A stretch of DNA of 52,500 nucleotides, from contig CM022668.1 of assembly GCA_012295275.1 (NCBI GenBank), positions 8,036,818 through 8,089,317 of the forward strand. Reading direction: 5' to 3'. Below are positions 14,174-34,350 of this stretch, piece after piece (positions within the stretch are counted from its first letter, which is position 1; each line of letters starts with the position of its first letter). Position numbers and translations under genes: made by a program. The stretch is from Chrysomallon squamiferum (taxonomy: Eukaryota > Mollusca > Gastropoda > Neomphalida > Peltospiridae). Under the pieces are notes generated by a model, which was given only the letters and a program-made list of their open reading frames with translations, searched no databases and was not told where the DNA came from.

Positions 14174-14417
14174 ATCTATATATATATATATATATACATA
14201 TCTATATACACACACACACACACACACATATACCTATATATATATATATATATATATTCATGTACAGAGATCCGCATATCTCTATTTACCAGTATACCAT
14301 AATATGAGTACGGCTTAAAAACAAATAACATATTCTACACAAAACTAATTAGAAACGTACAACGTAGCGGTACTTACTGAACATCAAGAAACATACAAAC
14401 AGCAGGAATCGATCCAT
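11279..14417 (-). CDS. Single-CUB type I membrane protein with PPxY tail
   Basis: Five coding exons on the minus strand: 14417-14378, 13704-13611, 13040-12916, 12535-12395 and 11754-11279, together 291 residues. Each junction has GT/AG borders and agreeing phase (1, 2, 1, 1). Residues 1-14 form a short hydrophobic signal peptide. Residues about 15-133 form one CUB domain: SVNYPNNYY early, CAYDYVEVFDG in the middle, KFCDTSEP, then a GFKAKF end. The usual first disulfide pair of CUB domains is missing. A transmembrane helix spans about 152-177 (glycine- and isoleucine-rich), followed by basic residues. The cytoplasmic tail is proline/tyrosine-rich, with PPPY at 201-204 and 269-272, candidate ligands for WW-domain proteins such as NEDD4-type ligases. 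Ligand and pathway are unknown. The domain call is firm; function is not. Confidence 0.85.
11850..11985. repeat. Tandem 30-bp duplication plus AAC/AAT tract
   Basis: A segment containing CAATAACCTACAACAACAGC is repeated directly (about 11856 and 11886), running into AAC and AAT trinucleotides. It lies in the last intron of the CUB gene. Confidence 0.8.
12150..13600. repeat. Intronic simple repeats of the CUB gene
   Basis: AGT/GTA trinucleotides (about 12160-12300), a GAAT tetranucleotide region (about 12555-12730), an ATT tract (about 13098-13143) and ACT tracts (about 13205-13310) fill the introns between CUB exons. Confidence 0.85.
13965..14265. repeat. GT, TCTA, TA and CA microsatellites
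   Basis: A GT-rich stretch (about 13978-14025), a TCTA tetranucleotide run (about 14137-14170), then TA and CA dinucleotides to about 14262. All lie in intron 1 of the CUB gene. Confidence 0.9.
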
Positions 14418-15001
14418 CTTGTTTCTCTTAATAATTTATAAGTCGTGAAGATGTTCTCCTGTTCACAGCTCTGCAAAACACCATCGGTAAACTGTAACTT
14501 GCTTTTCCCGTTATAATCCTTATTCAGTCCTTTACTGGTGTAACTTGTTTTAAACAGACAACAGACGTTACACTTGTTTACCAAATATGTGCTGGAGTTC
14601 ACGTTCACGGCAAAATTCACCGCTGAATGATACGCTTGAAATCACACATCACCCAGACGACGTATCGGGTAGGTCACGTGACTTGGATATATCGAGCACG
14701 CTTTTGCAACAACAGATGTTATAATTAATCCAGGCTTTTCACGATTTTCATTGTTGTAGGATTAACCGAAAGAAAGAGATTAGAATCTGTTGGAGTATCT
14801 GCGCAAAACACTTTGGCGACATTGCTGGGTGCATGGGTATGTGTATGTGTGTGTGTGTATTGTGTGATAGTATGTACGTACTGGGATATATATCTGTACG
14901 GATAGACAGAGAGACATGGTTAGCTGGATGAATATCTCGATGTATTTTATAAGTTTGTGTGTGTGTGTGTGAGAGAGAGAGTACGTATTTGTGTGTGTGT
15001 G

Positions 15002-15032
<31 letters not shown>

Positions 15033-15483
15033 CCTGTTTGTCCACTTCTCACGGATCTCCACAGGGTTTTTCCTGTTTGTGTTCGTCTGATTACATAATT
15101 TACAATAAACCTTGCTGGTAATGGTATAATGATGCGGTATTCAAAAACGTTTTGAATGATACTCACGTAAATGTTTAAGTACATACACAACATACAGAAA
15201 ACAGATTAGCAGATTTCGTACATACTTTATAACTGGTTAATAATCATACATACTTACATAGATAACTGAGTACGTACAATATATATATTGGCTCCCTAAT
15301 TATATATGAAATTACTGTCACTTGATCATATGTGTAGTTTTTTTACTTAATTATTCAGCAAATATTCACTTTTATTGTAACATTTTTGTGAAGAATTAAG
15401 CGCAAGAAAAAAATTAAATAAAGCAAAATCGTCAGTTTTGCTGTCTTTACTGAAAAAAACATTTAATTTCAACTGTTTAATTC

Positions 15484-15523
<40 letters not shown>

Positions 15524-15612
15524 GTAATGATAATAATAATAACAATAATAATAACAATAATAAATATACAACAACAAAACCAAAACAATGATTTTAATAA
15601 ACAACATAATTT
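14418..15612. other. Spacer between CUB and GT92 genes
   Basis: Includes the presumed promoter of the minus-strand CUB gene: a CpG-richer patch with CACGTGAC near 14650-14690. GT/CA, GA and TA repeats follow at about 14838-15032, and an AAT array at about 15484-15560. The GT92 stop codon is at 15613. No other gene was seen. Confidence 0.5.
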
Positions 15613-23624
<8,012 letters not shown>

Positions 23625-24170
23625 GAATTAACTTAAGTTCTCGTAGTTGTGTTTCTTCTATCTAAATAATATCTAAATAATCAATTTATCTAGCTCAATT
23701 CGCCAGCTGTGCTATTAAAAAGAATTTTCGTGGATGATCGATAATTTAAATAAGTCGGATTAATAATCGCATTGACCTGTTAAAAAACTCAGAAATCAGA
23801 TCACAGTAATAACAACAGTAAGTAGAAAGAAAGAATAAACGAATAAATGAAAGAAGCAAACAAAATAAAAAAACAGACATATATAGGTAGATATTTAAAT
23901 AAATATATATTCATTCACAAAAACAAACACATTCACACATACATAAATTAATTCATTCATACATATATACATACATACATATATACATACATACATACAT
24001 ACATACATACATACATACACATACATACATACATACATACCTATTTAAAGGCACATTTTTTTCCCTCACTTATTCTTGTTTTTGATAACATTTGTTGATT
24101 TTTTCCTTCCATATTAATCGTTCGATTTCTATTCCGCCTTTCCATTTTCAAACAGTCTTTAATGTCCTTG
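23625..24170. other. Upstream region of GT92, with ACAT repeat
   Basis: Sequence immediately upstream of the GT92 start codon, presumed to include its promoter and 5' leader. A tetranucleotide ACAT tract occupies about 23935-24045. No coding exon was seen. Confidence 0.5.
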
Positions 24171-24171
24171 A

Positions 24172-24475
24172 ATACACTAATAAATAAATATGTGAAGTAT
24201 TGTTAAATCTAGTTCCCGCCTTCAGTTCACTGATAAATAAATATGTAAATTAGTTACATCTAGTTCCCGCCTTCAGTTCACTGATAAATAAATATGTAAA
24301 TTAGTTACATTTAATTTCCGCCTTTAATACATAAATAAATATGTAAATTAGTTACATCTAATTCCCGCCTTCAGTTCACTGATAAATAAATATGTAAATT
24401 AGTTACATTTAATTTCCGCCTTTAATACATAAATAAATATGTAAATTAGTTTTATCTAATTCCCGCCTACATTCT
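24172..24475. repeat. Higher-order minisatellite with TTCCCGCC motifs
   Basis: About six units share TAAATAAATATGTAAATTAG followed by TTCCCGCC or TTTCCGCC. Two unit types of about 51 bp (ending CCTTCAGTTCACTGA) and about 47 bp (ending CCTTTAATACA) occur, and the later part alternates them, making a repeat of about 98 bp. It sits about 550 bp upstream of the GT92 start codon. Confidence 0.85.
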
Positions 24476-24719
24476 GAAATGCACCAGTTAAGTTGTACCT
24501 TTTGTAAAATACAGTCTAAATATATTCCCGTGCTTCCAAGATATTTATTTATTTATTTATTTTCAGTTAGTTTGCTAGTTAATTATTTATTTACTTATTT
24601 ATTACTTTCTTATTTTGTTACTTACATACTTTCTTGTTTTATCTGTTTATTTACTTTTACTTACTTACTTATTTTCTTTTTATTACTTCGATTTTTCGTT
24701 CTTTCTATCCATTCTTAAT

Positions 24720-25744
24720 TAATAACGAAGTAGATGACAACAAAACGCTGCTAGTTTTTCTGTAGTTGTGACGTCATCACGGCGGGGGTGTTATTTTGTA
24801 CGTGATCACGTCTCCAGTTAAGAAGGAATAAATCTGACTATATTATCATTCATTGTTATGAGCGATAATCAAAGTAAAACACATTATTAAATTATACTGG
24901 CCTTACACAGTAATATTTTGTTTCGAAACTGATCTCTGAGATTTTTGTCACTGAATATTCAAGAGAACAAAAAATTAAATATTATACACAATATTTTTGT
25001 CAAATATATATTCAAAAATAGGCGGCCTGATTGTTTTCAAACTGAAATCTAAAATAGTTTTAGTGCTACCAAACACCATTTTAGTACAGGTTTCTTTTCT
25101 CACTATTTTAGTAACAACATATATTTTAATAACACTGACCTAAGTATTTTAAAATTTGAAACTCATAATATCCTTCAAGCATAATGAAATAGTAAACGAT
25201 GACAGGAACCCAATACAGTATTTTCTTTTCAGTGAAACATTTATTTAATTTATAGTAGCCTTAAGTGCCTTCAGTGGTCATTGTTTGCTTAGTGAATGTG
25301 GATTTTTATGGTATTATAAAATTAGCATTTGACCTATATTACTTACCACTGAGGAAGATATTTGTTAGATAACTTTAAGAAAAATCTGTTAATATTCTTT
25401 TTAAAATTACAGTTATTCAGTTTGTAGCTCTACTTTATACACATCTCGATGAATCTACTGGTAATACTCCACAGATGTGAATAATTGCAGGTATGTAATT
25501 TACGTTTAAAACAAACTGACGGTAAATCTTAACTGGTCTAGATATGTCAGTTGTTATAATGGAATGAATGTTTGACGACATCCTAGCTTATAATTGCAAC
25601 ATATATAAAACATAAAAACTTTTTATTATTTAATATATTTATTGTGTAATATGCACGAAATGAAGAAAGCACGTAATTAATTTGTTTTAGTTGTTTATTT
25701 CTAATTTTTTGTGTTTATAATATAGCCGTAGAGAAATTTACCTG
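24720..25744. promoter_or_regulatory. Intergenic region with a CRE-like palindrome
   Basis: A GC-richer island at about 24755-24825 carries the palindrome TGACGTCA (24769-24776), a CGGCGGGGG tract and ACGTGATCACGT. These fit a regulatory element in the divergent spacer between the GT92 and RhoGEF genes, but no transcript evidence can be drawn from sequence. The rest, to 25744, is AT-rich without recognisable content. Confidence 0.3.
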
Positions 25745-25945
<201 letters not shown>

Positions 25946-27167
25946 AGATAGATTCACAAACACACAGACATATATTTACAAACATATATACAGAAATAAT
26001 ACATACATACATACAAACACACATACATAGAGACATAAAGGAATACAGAAATAAATATATAAAACCAATGAACTTTTACATCATACAAAAGCAACATGTT
26101 CGTTGTCAGTCTCTCTTGTGGGTTTCTAATTTGGTTTGTTTTTCCTTCATAATTTTTTAAAATATTTATATTCTAACTTTTATTTTTCTCTCTCTCTTAC
26201 TATTTCCCAGCTACTTGAAATTTAATAAGACAAAGGATATAAATTATCTGAAACAGTAATCGCAGAAGTCAATACCCAATTCAATTTCTATAAAAAATGA
26301 CTTAACATTTCCTGCAATAACAAAGAAGAATGAGAATACTAGTTTCAGCTGTATGCAGTTTGTTTGGTGCACACCCACCTAGTCTTTTGTAAATCTGAAT
26401 AACGACAGTTTATTTATTTATTTATTTATTTAATTATTTATTAGAATTATTATCATCGTTATTGTTGTTATTATTGTTGTTGTTATTAGCTTTTAAAATT
26501 ACTTCTCTTTATAATAAAATATATATATTATATAAAATAATAATAATAATTAGTAAAAGAATAATATATATATATATATAAAAAAATAGTTTAGAAAAGG
26601 TTTATTTAGTATTTAAGGTCTGTGTGTTTGTCGACGTGTATTTACATGAATATTAGAGATAAACCAGCTATAGCCATGCTGTTTGTTAGGACAGAATGAG
26701 AGACATTCATTTATATGCGTGACAACAGATGTCTTTGTATGCGTGGAATCAGGTTGAATCGCCAGAAAGACCGATACTGGTATTAAGCCAAACACATACG
26801 AACATTAGCTATCAAAGCATTAATAGATAAACAGTATCAAAGTGCTTGATCTTTTCTTCCTCAGTGAACGAAAACAACAAGTGAACTGCATGGTCAGTTA
26901 AAACATTTATAAAGGGTCTTTCTGCTGCTTTTCTATTCCAGCTTACGTGATTCAGTTTGAATATTATTTGTTTAACGACAAGTCAACGCATTTGTTATTA
27001 ATGTCAAAAATGAAATACGCATATTTCTGAATATTATTATTAGAAAAACTCAACATCAGCGATTAATAGTAATATTTCCTTTTGTGTAGTTTCCCAGAGA
27101 AAGAAAAAATTCAGCGCGAATTATACGATGTAGTTTTTATTATTTATTTTTTTCTTTTATTTTTACT

Positions 27168-27201
<34 letters not shown>

Positions 27202-27819
27202 CTTTTATTCATATTTTTTTTTAATTTATTATTTTTATTTATTTATTTAAAAAAATGTATCTTTATTTATTTATTTATTTCGTCTTCTTTTTGTATATAT
27301 ATTTTTGTTTTATGTGCTGTTGCTGCTGCTGTTGTTTAGTAATGGTTCAAAACAGCTGCGTTTAAATAACAGTTACATGATGAAACGTCACCCAAAACAA
27401 GAATGCAACGTTAAATAATTTAGAATTTGATTAAACTGTTTATTACACTGTACACACACTCTTCATGCCGACCAGAAACCGTGTTATCTGTCAGCGATAA
27501 AAAATAAAATAATAATAACAATAATAAAAAATGAAAAATAAATAAATCTTTATATATATATATATGTATTAAATACTTTCCTCTCTAGCGCTTAACCTAC
27601 AACCATGTTTGTTATTCTGAAGGGTGTGGCCGGGTAGAATACAACGTAGGCGTGTTTGATTAGAAGATTGAGGCCACCTCAAGAAAAATATAAACGTCAT
27701 TCGTTAACTGTTAATATTTTTGTTCTCGTTATTTATTTATAATTACTTTAATATTTGTTTATTATTTAGTAGGGGATGTAAAACATATTCTAATTGTTCA
27801 TTTAATTTTTTTGTGTGTG

Positions 27820-27860
<41 letters not shown>

Positions 27861-28069
27861 TCTTATTGTCTCTTTTTGTTAGTCTTTCTTTCTTTCTTTC
27901 TTTCGTTTATTTTCTTACTCCTCAGAGTTGATATTTAGGTGTTTTCTTCCAGTGTAAGTACGTATGTACAAATTGTTATAATTATAAATTATAAGTTAAA
28001 TTCAGTAAGAGTTATCTTCTACCAGAAATCTGTATCTACAAACTGTCTTGGAAACCTAACTGTGAGAAC
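25946..28069. other. Spacer upstream of the RhoGEF gene
   Basis: AT-rich DNA with an ATTT tract (about 26410-26440), TA tracts (about 26566-26580), a poly-T of about 30 bp (27171-27201) and a (GT)n of about 40 bp (27818-27859). A GC-richer patch at about 27600-27690 could be promoter sequence. No gene recognised. Confidence 0.5.
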
Positions 28070-28216
28070 GTAAGTACCATATTCTCATCATGTTTATCAT
28101 TTTGACACTCTAATCCGGATTAAAATAACATTCATTTCAGCAGATACAGTGGTATTTTGTAGATTAATTTTTGTGATTACAGATTAATTTTGCGATTACA
28201 GATTAACACCTGCACC
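28020..28216 (+). promoter_or_regulatory. Possible 5' leader with a small intron
   Basis: A donor-like GTAAGT at 28070-28075 and an acceptor-like ending in TTACAG just before 28201 could frame a small leader intron of about 130 bp. The coding exon would then begin with ATTAACACCTGCACC before the ATG at 28217. This is inferred only from splice-site resemblance. Confidence 0.3.
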
Positions 28217-29199
28217 ATGGCTGAAGCTGTAAAAGGATTATTTTCGTTGTTTAACAAAAGTGTTCGGAAGTCTGGCAAAGACAAGAAAAGCAGCACGTCG
28301 ATTCACGTTGGAAACGAACGACAGGAAGAACAGATTCAACTGTTTCGTGCAACGTTATCTGCCGAAACTCCATTTATAAATGACTTCTGGTATTCTGGAT
28401 TTGTTGTTGGTTTGGAATCGGACATGCAAAAATCGTCAGTAATTCTTAAAACCGCTTTGGACGGGTTAGACAGCAGAAGTTTCAAAAAAACAGACATCCC
28501 AGACGAACAAGTTTTAAAAAAGAAGGCGATCCATGGGCAAACGGAAGGAAAAGTAAATGAAGATAAAGGGAGAGCAATCCGTCATGACGTTACTACTTCT
28601 GAATCGGAAACGGCGAGAGCCGAAGTAAGCAAAAACGAAGAAGATGGCGTAAAGATAAGGATAAAAATTGACGGTGTAGATGAAGAAGAACAGGTTGTCA
28701 AATTGAGAAGCAGATCTTCGCGTTGTTTGGATCCAGATTCCGCAGTTTCTGGAAAAGAGAAAGACCAACACGACAAACAAAAAATCGTTTGTCATTTTCC
28801 AATTTTCTGCAAGATGTACGAAAGTCCACTGCCTCCTGGACATCGCGGGATTCCGGTATGGCGTCCAGTGTTTCAGATTCATCTTCGGTGAGTTTGGAGT
28901 GGATTGGCGACGACGATGACGACTATGGCTGGGATGATGACGAATTCAGTGATGACAGCGATTTTGATGATGACGTCTATGAAGATTTCGAAAACCGGGT
29001 TAGGGATGAATGTTAAAACATATTGACTTGATTTCTAGCTTTCATTATTTATTTATTTGTCTATTTATTGTTGTTGTTGCTGGCGTTATCGTTATTGTCG
29101 TAGTTGTTGTTGTTGTTGTTGAGTTGTTTGTTTTTGTTAGGATTTTAATTTTTAATTTTTATTATTAATATTTTTTTTTATATTATTATTTTCTTTTTT

Positions 29200-29243
<44 letters not shown>

Positions 29244-29475
29244 TTTTAGACTTATTTGTTTAATTATTTTTGCATTATTAATGTCCTCATCATTTATTCT
29301 TTCATTATCTTTGTTTTTATTACCTTTTTATACTCTTATCAGATCAGCATGTTGGAAATAACAGACAGACAGACAGAGGATATGCCATGTAGAATTGCTA
29401 TATTTATCCTGCAAACAGAGATGGAATACATACAACAACTTTCTACTCTTGTGAAGGTAATTATTTTTATTTGTT

Positions 29476-29562
<87 letters not shown>

Positions 29563-31242
29563 CACCATGAAACTGAAAACAGAAAATATAAATTTATCTT
29601 GATTATAATTTTTATTTTAATTAATTAATTAACTAATTAATTTATTTATTTATATACTTCATTAATAAATATTGATATTTTTATTTATTTACTTATGATT
29701 ATTCATTCATTCATTCATTCTTTTTTTCTTATTTATTTTCTTACTTACATACTTCTTACTTACTTATTTACTTACTTACTAATTTGCTTATTTATGTATT
29801 TATTTATTTAAATGATGGCTTAAACGTGAAGATTCTTTCTGCATTGGCTGAAGTCACAAAAAAGCACAAGGGAAGTGACTCTGGGGGATATCTCAAAGAA
29901 ATGTCAACAAGAGCAACTTCCATTCTCCAGTTTCATAATGAGTTTTTCCTTCCTGCTTTGAAAACAAGACTGACAGAGTGGTAAACAGAATTCCTAATAT
30001 TCTTATTCAAATATCCACCTTATAAAGTAATACTCTTGTTGATTTAAGTTTTCACAACAAATGAAAGTTAAAAAACCCCACAAAAAACAAATGTTGTTAG
30101 TACCTCCAGATTGCCATTTTACTATTTTGGTAGACTGTACTTTGTTAAGAACAAAGTATGACAGTAAAATAAAACAATCTGAAAATAGTCAAGTTAACCC
30201 ATTTTATTCCTTCAAGTTGGAATTGTGATGTCACTGTCACAAAAAGATGATTTTAGAAATTAAGTCATTATCTCGTACATATTTTAAAATAAATTACTTA
30301 AAACTGCAGGAAGTCGAAGCCTCAGATAGGTGACATAATGAAGTCAAATGCACCCTTCTTCAAACTGTACAGAAGTTACATGCTACCGTTTGAACATTCA
30401 GTGCCAGTTGTAGCAGCCTGGAAAAAAGACCCAAAGAAATTCTCCTCTCTCATTAAAGATATCAAGGTACATTTGCTTTATTTCTAAAATTAAATTCAAT
30501 CTTTTCTATTATAGAATATAATTCAGTTTGTAATGCAGACTGTAATTCATTTTATTTTATGAAATAGGATTCACTTTATTTTCTAGAATCTAATTCATTT
30601 TATTTCATGGAATATAAATAACTTTATTCTGCAGAATATAATTCCATTTATAAGATAATTTAATTTAATTTATTTCATAGAATTAAATAAAATTTATTTT
30701 ATAGAAATAAATTCAGGTCAGGTTTTGGCCAAGTCTGTTATAGGACTGAGTGGCAGTCCTCTTGTAGAAAATGCTTAAAGGATCAATTTTTCTTTATTGG
30801 CTTTATTTATTATTATGATCTTATGATCATCATTATTTTTTCTTTTCTACTTCTTGTTCTTTTTACTATTATTATTATTATCATTTTCACTTTTCTTCTC
30901 TTTCTTATATATATGTATGTATGTGTATATTTATTTATTTATTTATTTGTTTATTAATTTAGAAAATGCCTGAATGTGATAATGTCCCATTTCAAAACTT
31001 CATGTGGTATCCTATGAAACGTCTAAGACTAATGGAGTTCTTGCTTACAGGTAACATTAATCCAAAACTAGCATTAACATGTAATAATAATAATAATAAT
31101 AATAATAATAGTATTGTTGTTGTAGTAATATAAGTAGTAGTGGTAGTGGTAGTAGGTAAGTAGATAATTTATTTTAAAATATGTGTAAGATAATGACTAA
31201 TGTTATATATACACACACACACACACACACATTTCATAATTT

Positions 31243-31273
<31 letters not shown>

Positions 31274-34200
31274 CATATATACATATATATTTCATATTTT
31301 TTTATTGCAGCATATTTGAAGAATATTCCAGATGACTCGGAAGAAACAAAAGATATAAAAGGTAATGTTAACTTACCTGATAATATTTGACTATTTATTT
31401 TATATGTATGTGAGAGTTTGTGTATATGTGTGCACACATTGTGTATGATTATATATGGTTATTTGTATGTGTAGGTCTATGTTAAGATGTATGTCTGAGA
31501 AATAGGATATAGAGGTAACAAATTTTTATTTTATTTTATTATTATGATTATTTTATTTTATTTTATTTTATTTTTTTATTATTATCTTCTTCAGAAACTC
31601 TAAGAATTCTCAGTGAATCAAAACAGTATCCAAAGAAAGTGATAAGGAAAAAGGTAATTTCCAAACTATCATTTACCACCATCACTGCTAGTATTTCTAC
31701 TGTTTTTAATACTAAGTGTTACTGACATTAATGTTGCTATTACGTCTTTCACTATTACTTCTGTTACTATTACAACGTGTTAATTTTGCTATTACTTCTT
31801 TTACTATTACAGCTATTGTTAATATTACTATTATGGCATTTGTTAATGTTAATATTACTTCTTTTACTATTACAGCTGTTGTTAATGTTACTGTTATGTC
31901 TAGTGTTGTTACTGTGTTACTAGTATTACTACAGTGCTTTTTGCAGTAAACTATTTGAAATATCAATTAAATGTCTTTACTTTCAGACAATGCACAAAGT
32001 AAAACATGACATCAGACAGCTGAAAAATAGGAGCCAGACTCCTCCACCACCAATCACAGAGGAGCTGCCTTCTCCTGAGGAGCGACCCACACCAGAAGAA
32101 AATGTAAATAAATAAATCATAATTTGTTAACTGCTCATGAATGAATTAAAAAATGTCAAAAGTTCAAAAAAAAAAACAAGTCAGGCAGTCATAATTTTTT
32201 AGTTTTTATATTTTAAATGAAAAAATCAAAATAAGTGTCTTATCTAATACCTCCAACCATTTCACTGTTTGTCTGCTTTGTTGATAGCTAATATTTGTAT
32301 ATATTTGTATATACAACATGTAGATTACATACAGGAGATGGAATTTCTATAAAACAAAGATATAACATAATAAATAAAAATATTTATATAACTCAGTACT
32401 CACAACATTCTAATTAATCCTTGATTAAAAACCTCACATTAGTCATCAAATATCGTTAAATTTATTTTGACAATACAAATAAATAGTCTTAAAAAAAGTT
32501 GTTTATACTTTCAAGTTAGTTTTTTAATGTTTGGTGATAACTAAGAGTTTCAATAATAATAATACTGTTATGAAAGATCCAAATACTCCCATCTATTCTT
32601 TCACACCTGGAGTTGTCTTATCATTGTATAGTAACAGTCTGATAGCTCTGTTTTTCGGCAACATTTAAATAAACTTTAGATCAAATTGGCCGTAAAATGG
32701 TGGCATTGAGATGTTTTTAATCTGCACTCTTGTTATTATACTTTGTTTTTAAGATGAGATGCAAAGAAAAAATTAAAATAAAAGTAGAACTTTGAAGAAT
32801 GCAGAATATATTTATACTTTTTGTTTTATCATGTACATTATTTTATAATTTATTATATAAAACCAAATAAAAGATAACGTAAAAGAAGCAGAACATATTT
32901 AGATAATTTTTGTTTATTGTTGTCTATATACAGTTTAACTTGTACATTGTTTTTTAATCAAAGAAGGCAGAAGATATTTAGACATTTTTTTTTTTAATCA
33001 TCGGTGATGTACAACTTAACTTGTACATTAATTTATAATTTACTTTATAAACTCAAACAGCTTATTATATCATCAATGATGTCATTATAACTTGTACAGT
33101 TACAGCAGTGTTTTTTCTGACAAGTGTTGGTAGGAAAATGTCCACAGTGTATGTGATGATGTCACAACTACATAAACATTTATTTATCTCTGATTATCAC
33201 AGGATTATCCAGAGGACAGGATTACACCCACAGACAAATCTCAGAGGATTATCCTAGAGCTGCTTGCCACAGAGAGATCTTACGTCAGAAAACTTCAGCT
33301 GATGCATAAGGTAAGAATTGTACCGTTTAATACAGACAGGATTGTTTTCGATATAGCTGCTGTCGTTGTTGATGTTGTTGTTGGACCAGTAGCCAAAATA
33401 TTTCTGGAAACCAATATGTCATCATTTATGTATCCATTCGTATTCAATCATTTTCATTAATTTATTAATTTCATTAGTATGTATTAATTTATTAATTTCA
33501 TTCGTATTCATTAATTTATTCATTTCATTGATGTTTGTTGTTTTATTCACTTCATTCATACTAATTTATTAATTTCATTCATATTAATTTATTCATTTCA
33601 TTCATGTTTGTTTTATTCATGTCATTCATATTCATTATTTCATTCATGTCATTCATATTCATTAATTTATTCATTTCATTATATTTATTAATATTCATTC
33701 ATTTGTTAATAGCCATTACTTCATTGTTCAGTGTTCTCATTATGTTCTTTCAGATAGAACAACAGTTCCGTCAAGAGAACACAATTCCAGATGACATCAT
33801 CAAAGAGATTTTCTCCAAGTTGGAAAGTATCCTTGTTTTCCACTCCAAGTACCTCTTACCTCAGATAGAGGAGAGAGCCATAAACTGGTAAACCAAATAA
33901 TAACAGTTTTTAAAGTGTACCTTTAATAATGTAAAAAACCAGTCTATTTAAGTGTACCTTTAATAACATAAAGAAATTATATCCGATTAAGTGAATTTTC
34001 AGGGAAACAAACAAAAGAATTGGAGATGTCATGAAAACAAGTGCTCCATTTCTGAAGATTTATGCTGAATACATTCAGAATTACAAGAATGCCAAACACC
34101 AGATTGAAACATGGAAGAAAAAGTCTTCAAAATTTTCTTCTGTGCTTCTGGAAATGATGGTAAATTTTCTTCACATTTCAGTTTTCTTTTTTTTCTTCTG

Positions 34201-34287
34201 TTTTTTTTTTTTTTTTTTCTTCTGTTTTGTAAGACTTACAGTAATGAAGTAAGAATTTATTTTCTCTTTTTCCCTCTCTCTTTTTGA

Positions 34288-34350
<63 letters not shown>

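Larger units (their letters stand above)
29343..31653 (+). other. Exon block encoding degenerate DH domain 1
   Basis: Six exons of 114, 149, 157, 88, 51 and 59 nt. The protein retains FILQTEMEYIQQL (conserved region 1), FHNEFFLPAL and IGDIMKSNAPFFKLY. Where DH domains carry the LxPVQRxPRYxLLL helix it reads WYPMKRLRLMEFLL, and the final HSN-type motif is missing. It is not followed by a PH domain. By comparison with known DH structures, this copy probably cannot catalyse exchange and may be regulatory. Confidence 0.7.

Noticed and set aside
24172-24475. Possible CRISPR-like array of spaced repeats
   Set aside because: Units are contiguous and alternate between two related types without unique spacers, in a eukaryotic context; it is a minisatellite.
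28514-28882. Minus-strand open frames opposite RhoGEF exon 1
   Set aside because: Shadows of the plus-strand coding exon, with no splice or domain support.
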